This document shows positions 15,781 to 25,122 of a stretch of 64,000 bases of DNA, piece after piece (positions within the stretch are counted from its first letter, which is position 1; the number at the start of each line of letters is the position of its first letter). The notes under the pieces were generated by a model. It saw nothing but the letters and a program-made list of their open reading frames with translations. It had not been told where the DNA came from and ran no database searches. This DNA is from Mycobacterium sp. AT1 (GTDB lineage Bacteria; Actinomycetota; Actinomycetes; Mycobacteriales; Mycobacteriaceae): the NCBI RefSeq assembly GCF_002043095.1, contig NZ_MVOC01000044.1, positions 134,910 through 198,909 on the forward strand. The letters run 5' to 3'. The translations under genes and the position numbers were made by a program.

Positions 15781-17193
15781 TCATGGAAGAACGGTGTGCA
15801 GCAGCATGACGTTGTACGCCGACCACAGCGAAAGGTTGTAGTACAGCTCCTTGCCCGTCGACCACGGGTGGAGGTACGGCGCGTAGATGCCACCGGGAAA
15901 CTCCATGTGGCTCACCAGCATTTGTTCCGGACTCCACGGTCCCTGCGGTGTCGGCGACGTCCGCATCACGACGTCGTTGGCGCCGTTGCAGTACAGCGCC
16001 AGGTACTGCTTGAGATAGGTGTTGTACTGGGCCGACATCTCGCCGACAGGCCCGGGGATCACCGGGGTGGCGGCCGCCGGATTGCCAGGCACCCAGGCCC
16101 CGCCGTCGGCGTTCCAGTACTCGTACTTGGTCAGGTCGGGGATGAGGCTCGGTGCCACGCGTGCCAGGTAGGCCGATCCGCCGCGGCCGTTGGGCGTTCC
16201 GAAGGAGTACAGATACTGGTCGCCGGGTCCCCCCTTGAGGAACGCGCCCATCTGGAAGTTCTCGTTGCCCGCTCCCGGGGTGCGGATGGTGCCGGGATAC
16301 ACGCCCCACGTCTCACCGTTGTCGGGGGACATCGCGATCGCGGAATAGTTGGTCGTCCAGGCGCCGTTGGCATCCCAGCTCTTGATCGACATGAAGTTCA
16401 TGTACTGCTTCCCGCCGGCGGCGATGCCCGCGGTGGGGATGATGCCCGTCTCCTGCGGCGCCTGCCCGATGGTGTTGACGACCTGCTTGGAGATGCCAGG
16501 CCGCCACACCGGCGACCCGGAATACTTGTTGGCGACAACACCATTGGGTACGGCCACGGTCTTGGCCAGGGAGCGGTCCTGGCTGCGGAACAGGGCGTTG
16601 TACCGCCACTGCTTGCCGGGGATGCCGCAGTAGCCGTTGGTGTCGCCGAACGCCATCAGCACCTGGTTGTTGGCGGGATCGCCGTTGTCCCACATGATTC
16701 CGAGATCAGTTCCGGTGATCGCGAACCGTTTGATGGTGTCGTTGGGGCTGTCCGGTCCGGTCACCCATCCGACCAGCGAGGTGCCCGGCGGTGCCGTCGA
16801 CACCGGTGCCGGCGCCGCCACCGGGGCGGGAGCCGTTTCCGACGGTTGGGCCGCCGTCCCGCCGGGGCGCGGCGATGGGACCACCGCGGCTTGCTGCTGC
16901 ACGGGTGCGGCCGGTGGGGTGAGCGCCTTCAGAAGTGCGGGTAGCAGACCAAGTTTGGGCGTCGGGGCCGCGTCGTTGGCGCCGGTGGGCTTGTGGCCGA
17001 TCGGCCGGTTGAACGGCGAGATGCCCGACGGGCTGGGGATCTGGAATGCCTGCCCAGGCAGGGGCTGGGCTTGCGCGGCAGCACCCTCGCAGGGCTCGGC
17101 GTTCGCCGGTGGCGCGACGCCCACCACGGCGCAGAGTGCGATCACGGCCGCCGTCGCCACCGATGCTGATGCGGTTCGACGACGCGGCGACAT
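15781..17193 (-). CDS. exported DUF4185/GH183 (endo-D-arabinanase-type) protein
   Basis: 470 residues. A signal peptide ends near residue 32 (PPANAEPC), then a Pro/Ala-rich linker of about 110 residues, then a DUF4185 beta-propeller-type domain (from GWVTGPDSPNDTIKRF to the end). Typical blocks are LGIMWDNG, VLMAFGDTNGYCG, GSPVWRPG and PNGRGGSAYLAR. DUF4185 proteins of mycobacteria (Rv3707c, Rv1754c types) have been assigned to GH183, endo-D-arabinanases acting on arabinogalactan/lipoarabinomannan. The Pro-rich linker resembles the Rv1754c type. Acidic catalytic residues cannot be assigned by eye. It stands alone, its end convergent with lipO. Confidence 0.82.
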   Translation of the reverse strand: MSPRRRTASASVATAAVIALCAVVGVAPPANAEPCEGAAAQAQPLPGQAFQIPSPSGISPFNRPIGHKPTGANDAAPTPKLGLLPALLKALTPPAAPVQQQAAVVPSPRPGGTAAQPSETAPAPVAAPAPVSTAPPGTSLVGWVTGPDSPNDTIKRFAITGTDLGIMWDNGDPANNQVLMAFGDTNGYCGIPGKQWRYNALFRSQDRSLAKTVAVPNGVVANKYSGSPVWRPGISKQVVNTIGQAPQETGIIPTAGIAAGGKQYMNFMSIKSWDANGAWTTNYSAIAMSPDNGETWGVYPGTIRTPGAGNENFQMGAFLKGGPGDQYLYSFGTPNGRGGSAYLARVAPSLIPDLTKYEYWNADGGAWVPGNPAAATPVIPGPVGEMSAQYNTYLKQYLALYCNGANDVVMRTSPTPQGPWSPEQMLVSHMEFPGGIYAPYLHPWSTGKELYYNLSLWSAYNVMLLHTVLP

Positions 17194-17408
17194 GTGACAC
17201 CTTCCACGGAGGACGTCACGATGACGCCAGCAACTTCTGCTGTGACGATAGTGACCACTGGGACGGTTGTGTTCAGTGAGTCATCGCTTGATGCTCATCC
17301 GTGACCGTGTCGCAACCTACTGCGCAGTTCGTCGAGACTTCACTTGTTTACGAGAAGTTGCTTCACGCGCGACAACTCGTGCAGTCTCGGCGCGGCTGGC
17401 CGGCATCG

Positions 17409-18824
17409 CTACGGTGCCATCGCCCCGTCGACGACCGTAAGCTCCTCGGAAAGCCCAGCAGCACGCCGGATCTCGACGAACGCCTCGACCATGGCTTCGG
17501 TCAACTCGTGCGCGTCGGCGAGCGTGGCACCGTCGGACAGCACCGAGACGTTGAGCTGGTCGACGTAGCTCCACACCGTGATGTTGAGCCCGCTGCCGGT
17601 GGTGAGCGGACCCACCGAATAGATCTCGGTGACCAGCGCTCCGCCCACCCGCCCGTGCTCGCGAGGGCCCGGCACGTTGGAGATGGGCAAGTTCAGCACC
17701 TTGTTCTGACCGTCCTTGTTGGCCAGACAGCGGAACAGGGCTTCGGCGGGCGCAGGCGGGAAGTACGCCGACCATCGGCTCACCAACTCGGGGCCCATCA
17801 GGTGGTGGGTCTCCTTCGCCGACACCGCGGCGTCGTGCACGGCTCGCACCCGCTCGAGCGGATCGGCCATCTCCACCGGAAGCGTCATCATCACACCGGT
17901 GAAGTAGTTGCCCGAGATGCGATCGCGGGAGAAGTCGAAACTGACTGGGACAGAAGCCAACAGCGGATGATCCGCGTGCCCGTCGTACTTCTGCAGCAGC
18001 TGACGCAACGCCCCCGCGGAGATCGCCAGCACCATGTCGTTGATGGTCACGCCCAGCTGCTTGCCGGTCTGCTTGACGTCGACGAGCGGCAGCGTCGCCG
18101 TCGCGAACTTACGGGTCGCGTCGACCATGTGGTTCATGAAGGTGGGCGGCGGGGTGAACGGTCGGGTCAGTTCCGGCCCCAGCTTGTGCGGGCTCTTGCG
18201 CACCCGGCCCAGCCCCTGAGCGGTGTACCGCATGGTGGCGGGCAGCCTGCCGATCTGACGCAGGTGGTCACCAAAGGCGGTGCGCACCAACTCCGCCTTG
18301 GTGGGCGCCGGGTCGGTTGCGTAGGAATCTCGGTCGTCCGGCGCGGTCTGAAGGTCCATTCCGCGCGCCATCAGATTCGCCGAGGCCACACCGTCGGCCA
18401 GCGCGTGGTGGATCTTGCCGAGCACGGCGATCCGGCCGTCGGCCAGCCCCTCGATGAAGTACATCTCCCACAGCGGCTTGCTGCGATCCAGCGGCGTGCT
18501 GGCGATCTTGCCGACGGCGTCGTCGAGTTGCCTGCGCCCACCCGGGCTCTCCACCCGGTACGGACGAATGTGGTACTCGAGGTCGACTTCGCAGTTCTCC
18601 CGCCACATCGGATGGTGAAACTTCAGCGGGATGTCGACCAGCTCGTAGCGGAACGGGTCGAGTTTGTGCAGCCGACCGTGGATGACCTTTCGAAAGTCCT
18701 CGACGCCGAACGTCCGGCCCTTCAGCTCGTCGAGCGCGATGACGGCCAACTTCAGCGTATGCATGTGCACGGTCGGCGTTTCGCTGTACAGAAGTACCGC
18801 GTCCCACCCGCTGAGCCTCTTCAC
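17409..18824 (-). CDS. wax ester synthase/diacylglycerol acyltransferase (WS/DGAT), Rv0221 type
   Basis: 471-residue O-acyltransferase of the mycobacterial Tgs/WS-DGAT family, making triacylglycerol or wax esters from acyl-CoA. It opens with the family signature MKRLSGWDAVLLYSETPTVH. The active site HHALADG (HHxxxDG) is near residue 140, and the second conserved block ISNVPGPREH (NVPGP) is near 380. The gene lies 4 bases downstream of a lipC-type esterase and is co-transcribed with it, the same pairing as Rv0220 (lipC)-Rv0221. Some members lack acyltransferase activity, so the substrate is open. Confidence 0.92.
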   Translation of the reverse strand: MKRLSGWDAVLLYSETPTVHMHTLKLAVIALDELKGRTFGVEDFRKVIHGRLHKLDPFRYELVDIPLKFHHPMWRENCEVDLEYHIRPYRVESPGGRRQLDDAVGKIASTPLDRSKPLWEMYFIEGLADGRIAVLGKIHHALADGVASANLMARGMDLQTAPDDRDSYATDPAPTKAELVRTAFGDHLRQIGRLPATMRYTAQGLGRVRKSPHKLGPELTRPFTPPPTFMNHMVDATRKFATATLPLVDVKQTGKQLGVTINDMVLAISAGALRQLLQKYDGHADHPLLASVPVSFDFSRDRISGNYFTGVMMTLPVEMADPLERVRAVHDAAVSAKETHHLMGPELVSRWSAYFPPAPAEALFRCLANKDGQNKVLNLPISNVPGPREHGRVGGALVTEIYSVGPLTTGSGLNITVWSYVDQLNVSVLSDGATLADAHELTEAMVEAFVEIRRAAGLSEELTVVDGAMAP

Positions 18825-18828
18825 GCGG

Positions 18829-20052
18829 TTATATAACCGCCCTTGCCGCCGCCGCCGTCTGGTTTCGGTGAACTTCGTTGAGGAACAATCCGATTGCCGT
18901 GGCCGTCGACCCCGTCCTGGCGCCGTCGGTCATGTCGAAGCCGTGTCCGGCGCCCGGCAACTCCACGTAGCCGACCACCGAACGGGACTCGCCGCGCAGC
19001 TTCTGGACGAAGTCCCGCGCCTGCTGCACGGGGATGACGGTGTCGCCGCCGCCGTGGATCACCAGGAACGGCGGTGCGTCGGCGTGGGTGCGAGCGATCG
19101 GGGACGCCCTGCGGAAGATCTCCGGGTGCCTGGCGATCTTGCGCTTCACCACGACGCGCTCCAGGAAGTCGACGAAGCGGGCGCGTTCGACGGTGGACTT
19201 GTCCTCCCAGTCGTAGCGGCCGTAGATCCCGACGACCGCGTCGACCGAGGTGTCGGAACCCTCGGGCAGTTCGCGCTGCATCTCCGGGTCACCTGCGGTC
19301 AATCCGGCCAACGCTGCGAGGTGACCACCGGCCGACGTGCCCGCCACGGCGACGAAGTTCCGGTCACCGCCGAACTTGTCGACGTTGGCCCTGGCCCACG
19401 CGATCGCCGTCTTCACGTCGGTGATGTGCTGCGGCCAAGGATGATTCGGGGCGACGCGATAGTCGATCGACAGACACACCCAGCCCATCTCGGCCATGTG
19501 GGACATCAGCGCGTAGCCCTGCAGAATGCGTCCGCCGTGCACCCAGGCACCACCGGGCAGGAAGATCATCACCGGTGCGGGCTGGGCGGGCAACTCCTTG
19601 GGGCGCCACACGTCGAGCAGCTGAGATGGGCTGTCGCCGTAGCGAACCGAGGAACGATAGACGCTGCGGCGGTGCCCGAGGGCCTTCCACACCGGCGGGG
19701 TGCGTTCGGGTGCAGGCCAGGTGATGGCGAGATCCTTCGCGGGGACCACGCCACGCAGCGCGGCCTTGGTGACGGACGCAGTCGCGTCGCGCTGCTCCTT
19801 CTTCACCTCGCCGATGCCAGGGGTGAACCAGGACTTGACCGCGGCACCGACGAAGTCCGGGGTGTGCCGAACACCCCAGATGCTCATTGCCGTGATGCCG
19901 CCGAGCGGTTCGAGATGCTTGCCGATCACCGGCAGTGACGTCGCGGCGACGCTTGCCGCCAGCATGTAGTCGGCTGGCCCCGCCTTCATCAGCCACCGCA
20001 CCCGCGTCGTCAGGGTGGGTCCGGGGTACCGGGTGTCCGGTCGAGCCGTCAT
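18829..20052 (-). CDS. lipC: LipC-type alpha/beta-hydrolase esterase
   Basis: 407-residue esterase. Oxyanion region FLPGGAWVHGGR near residue 180, nucleophile elbow VAGTSAGGHLAAL near 250, acid in VIHGGGDTVIP and base in GAGHGFDMTD near 385. ATG 20052 (MTARPDTRYPG) is chosen over an upstream ATG at 20085 because it sits at the start of the conserved region. Same overall architecture as LipO elsewhere in this window, with SxxGGxL-type elbow and similar RASPIARTHADAPPF block. It is the upstream partner of the WS/DGAT gene; esterase and acyltransferase probably act on the same storage or envelope lipids. Confidence 0.87.
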   Translation of the reverse strand: MTARPDTRYPGPTLTTRVRWLMKAGPADYMLAASVAATSLPVIGKHLEPLGGITAMSIWGVRHTPDFVGAAVKSWFTPGIGEVKKEQRDATASVTKAALRGVVPAKDLAITWPAPERTPPVWKALGHRRSVYRSSVRYGDSPSQLLDVWRPKELPAQPAPVMIFLPGGAWVHGGRILQGYALMSHMAEMGWVCLSIDYRVAPNHPWPQHITDVKTAIAWARANVDKFGGDRNFVAVAGTSAGGHLAALAGLTAGDPEMQRELPEGSDTSVDAVVGIYGRYDWEDKSTVERARFVDFLERVVVKRKIARHPEIFRRASPIARTHADAPPFLVIHGGGDTVIPVQQARDFVQKLRGESRSVVGYVELPGAGHGFDMTDGARTGSTATAIGLFLNEVHRNQTAAAARAVI

Positions 20053-20113
20053 TTCGCGAGGGTACCCCGGTTGGGTGTGAGGCACACGACACTGTTGAGA
20101 ATTTGTCTACTCG

Positions 20114-21610
20114 CTACTCGTCCTTGCCCGGCGCAGGCCGGTTCGCGACCACCGGGAACTGGCCCGTGTAGCCCTCACGCTCCCGAGCCACGGCCAGCAC
20201 CCGCGACCTGACCGCGAACCAGCCGATGACCAACGCGGGGATGATGACGACCAGGGACGCCACGGTCCACGTCCCGATGGGCGGGTCGAAGGCCATCAGC
20301 ACCAGCACGCCCACCAGGAACACCAGCGTGAGGTAGCCCGTCCACGGCGTTCCCCACAACCGGAACGACGGGCGCTCCAGAATGCCCTTCTTGGACCAGC
20401 GGTACAGCTGAATCTGGCAGATCACGATGGTGCCCCACGACGCGATGATGCCCAGCGCCGCCACGTTGAGCACGATCTCGAACGCCTGCGCCGGTACGAC
20501 GCCGTTGAGCAGCACGCCGAACAGTCCGATCACCGCCGTCAGGCAGATGCCGCCGTAGGGCACCCCGCGCTTGTTCATCAACGACGTGAACTTCGGTGCG
20601 CTGCCGTTCATCGCCATCGACCGCAGAATCCGACCCGTCGAGTACAGCCCGGCGTTGAGGCTCGAGAACGCGGCCGTCAGGACCACGATGTTCATGATCG
20701 TGCCTGCGCCGTCGACCCCGATCTTGGAGAAGAACGTGACGAACGGGCTCTCCCCCGACTTGTAGGCCGTGTACGGCAGCAACAGCCCAAGCAAGAACAC
20801 CGAGCCGACGTAGAAGAGCGCGATCCGGGCGATGACGGAGTTGATGGCCCGCGGCATGATCTTCGCGGGATTGGCCGTCTCGCCCGCCGCCGTCCCGACG
20901 AGTTCGACTGCGGCATAGGCGAACACCACGCCGGAGGTGACGATGACGACCGGGAACAGCCCCGTCGGGAACAGTCCGCCGTGGTCGGCGATCACGCTGA
21001 AACCGGTGTCCTGACCCTCGATCTTGTAGCGGCCCGCCAGGAAGATCGTGCCGGCAACCAGGAACGTCACCAGTGCGATCACCTTGATCAGCGCCGCCCA
21101 GAACTCGAGTTCACCGAACACCTTGACCGAGATCATGTTCATGCCGAGCACCATGGCCAGCGCGATCAGCGCGATCAACCACTGCGGGATGTCGGCGAAG
21201 GCCTTCCAGAAGTGGAAGTAGGTGGCGATCGCCGTGGAGTCCACGATCGCCGTCATCGCCCAGTTGAGAAAGTACATCCACCCGGCGACGAAGGCCGCCT
21301 TCTCGCCGAGGAATTCGCGGGCGTAGGACACGAACGAGCCGGACGACGGCCGGTGCAGCACCAATTCACCGAGTGCCCGCAAGATCAGGAACACGAAGAC
21401 GCCGCAGAAGGCGTACACCAGGAACAGCGCGGGTCCCGCGCTGGCGAGCCTGCCACCCGCACCGAGGAACAGCCCGGTGCCGATCGCCCCTCCAATCGCG
21501 ATCATCTGAAGCTGACGCGGCTTGAGGCCCTTCTCGTAGCCGGCGTCCTCGGTCGTGAACGCGGAGTTGTCGTAGTCCTCCTGCTTGGTCGCCTCCGGCT
21601 CCGTGCTCAT
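20114..21610 (-). CDS. ansP: APC-family amino acid permease, L-asparagine permease type
   Basis: 498-residue inner-membrane amino acid/proton symporter with about 12 hydrophobic helices. The APC entry motif is KGLKPRQLQMIAIGGAIGTG, and the first-helix signature FLGAGGRLASAGPA follows. The HRPSSGSFVSYAREFLGEK block and the ELVGTAAGETANPAKIMPRA block are as in AnsP1/AnsP2 of mycobacteria. ATG 21610 is taken because MSTEPEAT precedes the conserved N-terminal tail. The start codon lies within a 26-base tandem duplication that provides a second, out-of-frame ATG 26 bases upstream. It is coupled to a small two-helix membrane protein upstream. Exact substrate (asparagine or other amino acid) is inferred from family resemblance. 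Confidence 0.85.
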   Translation of the reverse strand: MSTEPEATKQEDYDNSAFTTEDAGYEKGLKPRQLQMIAIGGAIGTGLFLGAGGRLASAGPALFLVYAFCGVFVFLILRALGELVLHRPSSGSFVSYAREFLGEKAAFVAGWMYFLNWAMTAIVDSTAIATYFHFWKAFADIPQWLIALIALAMVLGMNMISVKVFGELEFWAALIKVIALVTFLVAGTIFLAGRYKIEGQDTGFSVIADHGGLFPTGLFPVVIVTSGVVFAYAAVELVGTAAGETANPAKIMPRAINSVIARIALFYVGSVFLLGLLLPYTAYKSGESPFVTFFSKIGVDGAGTIMNIVVLTAAFSSLNAGLYSTGRILRSMAMNGSAPKFTSLMNKRGVPYGGICLTAVIGLFGVLLNGVVPAQAFEIVLNVAALGIIASWGTIVICQIQLYRWSKKGILERPSFRLWGTPWTGYLTLVFLVGVLVLMAFDPPIGTWTVASLVVIIPALVIGWFAVRSRVLAVAREREGYTGQFPVVANRPAPGKDE

Positions 21611-21645
21611 CGGGTCGCCTCCGGCTCCGTGCTCATCGGGTCGCC
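21587..21645. repeat. 26-bp tandem duplication across the ansP start
   Basis: Two perfect 26-base copies (21587-21612 and 21613-21638) followed by 7 bases of a third. On the coding strand each copy carries an ATG followed by codons for STEPEA. Because 26 is not a multiple of three, the upstream ATG is out of frame with the permease. Confidence 0.93.
21607..21636 (-). other. nine-codon minicistron upstream of ansP
   Basis: The duplicated ATG at 21636 opens MSTEPEATR and stops at TGA (21609-21607), which overlaps the ansP ATG (ATGA). The stop of the preceding small membrane protein overlaps this ATG in the same way. Whether ribosomes use it is unknown; it could be an accident of the duplication or a coupling device. 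Confidence 0.45.
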
Positions 21646-21866
21646 CCGTTCGACGGCGGCACCACCGGCGGCGGTTTCGACGTGTCGTTGATGTCGCGAA
21701 AGGTGAACGCAAAACCGAACACCGCGAGGACGGCAGCGATCGCGTACCCGACGATCGACCACCACCCCACGTGCAAATAGGCGGTGACGGCGACGATCCC
21801 CATCGCCAGGAACACCATGGACATCCCGATCAACGGGATCTTGGCAGTCAGGTCGATACGTGCCAT
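21633..21866 (-). CDS. small two-helix membrane protein
   Basis: 77 residues: two hydrophobic helices (about 11-31 and 36-53), then a soluble Pro-rich tail FRDINDTSKPPPVVPPSNGA. No motif I can name. It is transcribed with the amino acid permease, and its TGA overlaps the first of two duplicated ATGs (21636). A role as a permease accessory subunit is plausible from context but unproven. Confidence 0.7.
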   Translation of the reverse strand: MARIDLTAKIPLIGMSMVFLAMGIVAVTAYLHVGWWSIVGYAIAAVLAVFGFAFTFRDINDTSKPPPVVPPSNGATR

Positions 21867-22140
21867 GGCACCTACCTCGCGTCGTCGTCGAGCCGAAGTT
21901 GGGTTCTGATGTCAGTAGACACCCGTGCCGGAGAAACGTGCCGGAAATCACGTCGACTCACAGGCAACCGAGACACGGAATGGCGTCGAAGCCGGTCACG
22001 GTACGGCCGCAGACGTGGCGTCCCCTGCGAGGCTGTGCCACGCTTGATGCCGTGGCTAGCACATGCGGCCAGCTCATCGTCGTGGAAGGCAGGGGCGTGG
22101 AAGGCGGGTTCGTGCCGACACCTCGACGGAGCCGGGCACG

Positions 22141-23445
22141 GTGAAGAACCCCCAGACGGGTGGCGGCGTCCCTGACCTGGCATCCGTGCTCGCCGCGCTC
22201 GACGACAAGTGTTCGGGTCCCGAGGGTGAGACCAAGCGACGGCAGACCCGCGCGCACCGCCGAGGGATCCTCACCCTGGTCATGATCGTCGTGCTCGTCG
22301 GCGGTGTGATCCAGCTGCTCACGTCCACCCCGGAGGCGCCCCGGACCGCCAGCGGCGGCAGCCGCGCCAGCATCGTGTTCAGCAACGCTGGCACCGGAAC
22401 GTGCCTCAGCTGGCCCCCCGACGCGCCCGACAAGCCGTCGTTCGTGCAGTGCCGTTCGGACCACATGTTCGAAGTCGCCAAACCCGTCGACATGAACGGT
22501 TTCGGCGAGCCGTGCCAGCTCGCCGTGCGCGAATACCTGGGAACCCACTACGACCCGAACAGCCGATTCACCATCAGCGTTCTCTGGGCGGGTGACGCGG
22601 ACGGGACCAACACCGGCAGCCGCAACCTGTTGTGCGGACTCCAGTTGCTCGGCCAAGAGGGCAAGCCGGTGCCCTTCAAGGGCCGCATCGTCGACGTTGA
22701 CCAGTCGAAGGTCTGGGCGCCGGGCACCTGCCTCGGCCTCGATTCGGCGAACCGGTCGACCGACATTCCCGTCGACTGCTCGACACCGCACGGCCTCGAG
22801 GTCACCGGCTCGGTGAGCCTGGCCGAGCGGTTCACGGGGAGCCTGCCGTCCGACTCGGAGCAGCGCTCGTTCATCACCGAGGCCTGCACCCGCACGGCCG
22901 ACGCCTACCTGGCGCCCGCCAGGTTGAGCACGTCCGGACTGTCCCTCGGTGTCGAGCCGGTGTCCGCCGTCAGTTGGGCGGCGGGCAGCAAGCAGGTGTC
23001 GTGCGGCATCGGCAAGCCCGCCGTACAGGGCTGGACGCCACGGTCGGGAAGCGTGCGAACGTCGTCGCCTGCGGATCTGCCTCCCCCACCGGCACCGTCG
23101 CCGTCACCTCCGCCTCCCCCGCCGCCCAGCGCGTCGGAGCCCGCGCCTCCGCCGGTCTACGAAGAGCCCCTGATTCCGATCGGGCCGCTGCCGACCGAGA
23201 CCCCGCCTCCCGCGCCGACGACCACCGCCGCACCCACCGAGACTTCGACGGCCCCGGCCCCGACGACCGAGGTCCCAACCACGACGGGCACGGCGCCTCC
23301 GCTTGGACCACCGCCGGGACCGGCGACGGCGCCCAGTGAGACCAGCACTCCAGCGCCACCAGGAATCCTCGAGATTCCCGGCCTTCCTCCGATCACGCTG
23401 CCCGGCTACGTCCCGCCGGAACCCGCGCCCGCGCCTGCTGCTTAA
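22141..23445 (+). CDS. septum-formation-domain membrane protein, Rv3835 type
   Basis: 434 residues: short cytoplasmic N-terminus, one membrane helix (about 44-62, ILTLVMIVVLVGGVIQLL), then an extracytoplasmic region with two repeats of a cysteine-bearing fold and a Pro/Thr-rich tail of about 130 residues. Conserved blocks are GTCLSWP, FVQCRSDHMFEVAKPVD, APGTCLGLD and VDCSTPHGLEV, typical of the Septum_form family and of Rv3835. GTG 22141 is chosen as it begins just ahead of the KNPQTGGGVPDLASVLA segment; longer upstream reading is possible. It probably acts at the cell envelope; direct function is unknown. Its stop shares TTAA with the convergent permease gene. Confidence 0.8.
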   Translation: MKNPQTGGGVPDLASVLAALDDKCSGPEGETKRRQTRAHRRGILTLVMIVVLVGGVIQLLTSTPEAPRTASGGSRASIVFSNAGTGTCLSWPPDAPDKPSFVQCRSDHMFEVAKPVDMNGFGEPCQLAVREYLGTHYDPNSRFTISVLWAGDADGTNTGSRNLLCGLQLLGQEGKPVPFKGRIVDVDQSKVWAPGTCLGLDSANRSTDIPVDCSTPHGLEVTGSVSLAERFTGSLPSDSEQRSFITEACTRTADAYLAPARLSTSGLSLGVEPVSAVSWAAGSKQVSCGIGKPAVQGWTPRSGSVRTSSPADLPPPPAPSPSPPPPPPPSASEPAPPPVYEEPLIPIGPLPTETPPPAPTTTAAPTETSTAPAPTTEVPTTTGTAPPLGPPPGPATAPSETSTPAPPGILEIPGLPPITLPGYVPPEPAPAPAA

Positions 23446-24239
23446 CGCACGGACGCCGCGGAACGGATGCGGCCCAGCCCGACCAGCGCCACCAGGGTGA
23501 CCACCAGCAGGACGGTCGTTCCCGCGGCCGCCTGGAACGCCTGCCCACGGTCGGTGAGCGCGAAGATGCTGACGGGCAACGTCTTCCACGTCGCCGGATA
23601 CACCATCACCGTGACGCCGAGCTCGCCCATCGACAACGCGACGGCGACACCAGCGGCCGCACCCAACGCCGGGAGCAACATCGGCAGCGTCACCCGCATC
23701 AGCACCCGAATGGGGCTGGCCCCAAGGGATTCCGCGGCCAGTCGGTAGGCCGGATCGAGGCGGTCCAGCGCGGCCGACACGGCACTGAAGGAAAAGGCCA
23801 GCACCAGGACGGCGTGCCCAAGGATGACGATCCACCGCGTTCCGCCGAGCAGCAGCGGCGGCGAGTTGAAGGCAATCAGCAGGCCGAGCCCAAGGGCCAC
23901 CGACGGCACCGCGATCGGCAGGTGGAACACCGCGTCGACGATCCGGCTCAGCCACCGCGGCGCCTCCCGCGCCGCAAGCGCCGCCCACGCTCCGAGTACC
24001 AACGCCAGACCACCCGCGACGAAGGCGGTTTGCAGGCTGACCGAAAGGCTCGCCAGGTTCTCCCCGGACAGCGCGCCGCCGAGGTGGGCCAGGCCCAGGT
24101 TCGACGGGAGCGCACCGGTCCACGACCCCGCCAACCCGGCGAGCATCACCGTCGCCAGTGGCGCGACGAAGACGACGGCAACGACGACCGCGAAGACGCC
24201 GAGCAGGACGGCCCTACTTCGCCTGGTCCACAACAACAT
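23442..24239 (-). CDS. phnV: 2-aminoethylphosphonate ABC transporter permease (PhnV type)
   Basis: 265-residue inner-membrane subunit with about six helices and the permease EAA loop AAESLGASPIRVLMRVTLPM near residue 170. It is the second of two permeases and the last gene of the leftward phosphonate operon. Assignment to AEP rather than iron or spermidine transport rests on the linked binding protein, HAD hydrolase and FAD oxidase, not on residues in this protein. It overlaps the preceding permease by 26 bases. Confidence 0.82.
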   Translation of the reverse strand: MLLWTRRSRAVLLGVFAVVVAVVFVAPLATVMLAGLAGSWTGALPSNLGLAHLGGALSGENLASLSVSLQTAFVAGGLALVLGAWAALAAREAPRWLSRIVDAVFHLPIAVPSVALGLGLLIAFNSPPLLLGGTRWIVILGHAVLVLAFSFSAVSAALDRLDPAYRLAAESLGASPIRVLMRVTLPMLLPALGAAAGVAVALSMGELGVTVMVYPATWKTLPVSIFALTDRGQAFQAAAGTTVLLVVTLVALVGLGRIRSAASVR

Positions 24240-25122
24240 CGGTGTCCGTCCCTCCTCGTCGTGTCGTCACGCGGGCGAAGACGACCCGGTAGACGGTGTA
24301 GAGCGCCAGCGACAGGGCGATCTGCACCGTCGCGATCACCGCCGCGCCCGGCAGGTCGAACGACACGATCCCCCTGGTGTAGATCAGCACCGGCAGCGTG
24401 GTCACACCCTTGGCTCCGGTGAACAGCACGATGCCGAACTCGTTGAGCGTCAACAGCAGAACGAGACTGCCGCCGGCCATCAGCGCGGGCCACGCCTCGG
24501 GCAGCACCACCGAGCGCAGCACCCGAAGGGGTGACGCACCGAGACTCGCCGCGACGTCGAGCTGTGCCCTTGGCAGCGTCGAAAACGACGCCAACAGCGG
24601 ACGGACGACGAAAGGCGTGAAGAACGTGATCTCCGCGGCGATCACCCCCACCGGGGTGTAGAGGAAGTCGAGGACGGGCGCCTGATCGCCCGTGACGCCG
24701 GCGATGGCGGCGTTGACCGCGCCCGCGGTGCCGTAGAGGAACGTGAAGGCCAACGTGACGAGGAACGACGGCAGCGCCAGCACGGTGTCGATCAGACGAC
24801 CGACGAGGCGGCTGCCTGGAAACGGCACGAAGGCCAGCACGACGGCCAGGAACGTGCCGAGGACCAGGCAGCCGAGCGTGGAGGTGGCCGCGATCGCGAC
24901 GGTCCGCCACAGCGCGTCGCGGAACGCCCCCGAGGAAAGCACGCTCAGCCAACTGCTCTGGGTGCCAACGCCCTTCACCGACTCCAGGCACACCCGAATC
25001 AGGGGGTACACCGCGGCGAGCAGCACGATCGCCACCGGCGGAACCGCCCACCACACGGCCGCCGACCTCGGCGCGGCCGGTCGGACCGGGGCCTCCGACG
25101 TCGACTCGAGGACGGCCGTCAC
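24214..25122 (-). CDS. phnU: 2-aminoethylphosphonate ABC transporter permease (PhnU type)
   Basis: 302-residue inner-membrane permease with about six helices and EAA loop DVAASLGASPLRVLRSVVLP near residue 200. Start GTG 25122 overlaps the stop of the ATPase gene as GTGA; GTG 25128, two codons upstream, is an alternative. The protein begins with a soluble tail rich in Ala/Pro before helix 1 (WWAVPPVAIVLLAAVYPLI). Fourth-to-last element of a tightly overlapped transport module: binding protein, ATPase, PhnU, PhnV. Confidence 0.83.
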   Translation of the reverse strand: MTAVLESTSEAPVRPAAPRSAAVWWAVPPVAIVLLAAVYPLIRVCLESVKGVGTQSSWLSVLSSGAFRDALWRTVAIAATSTLGCLVLGTFLAVVLAFVPFPGSRLVGRLIDTVLALPSFLVTLAFTFLYGTAGAVNAAIAGVTGDQAPVLDFLYTPVGVIAAEITFFTPFVVRPLLASFSTLPRAQLDVAASLGASPLRVLRSVVLPEAWPALMAGGSLVLLLTLNEFGIVLFTGAKGVTTLPVLIYTRGIVSFDLPGAAVIATVQIALSLALYTVYRVVFARVTTRRGGTDTDVVVDQAK

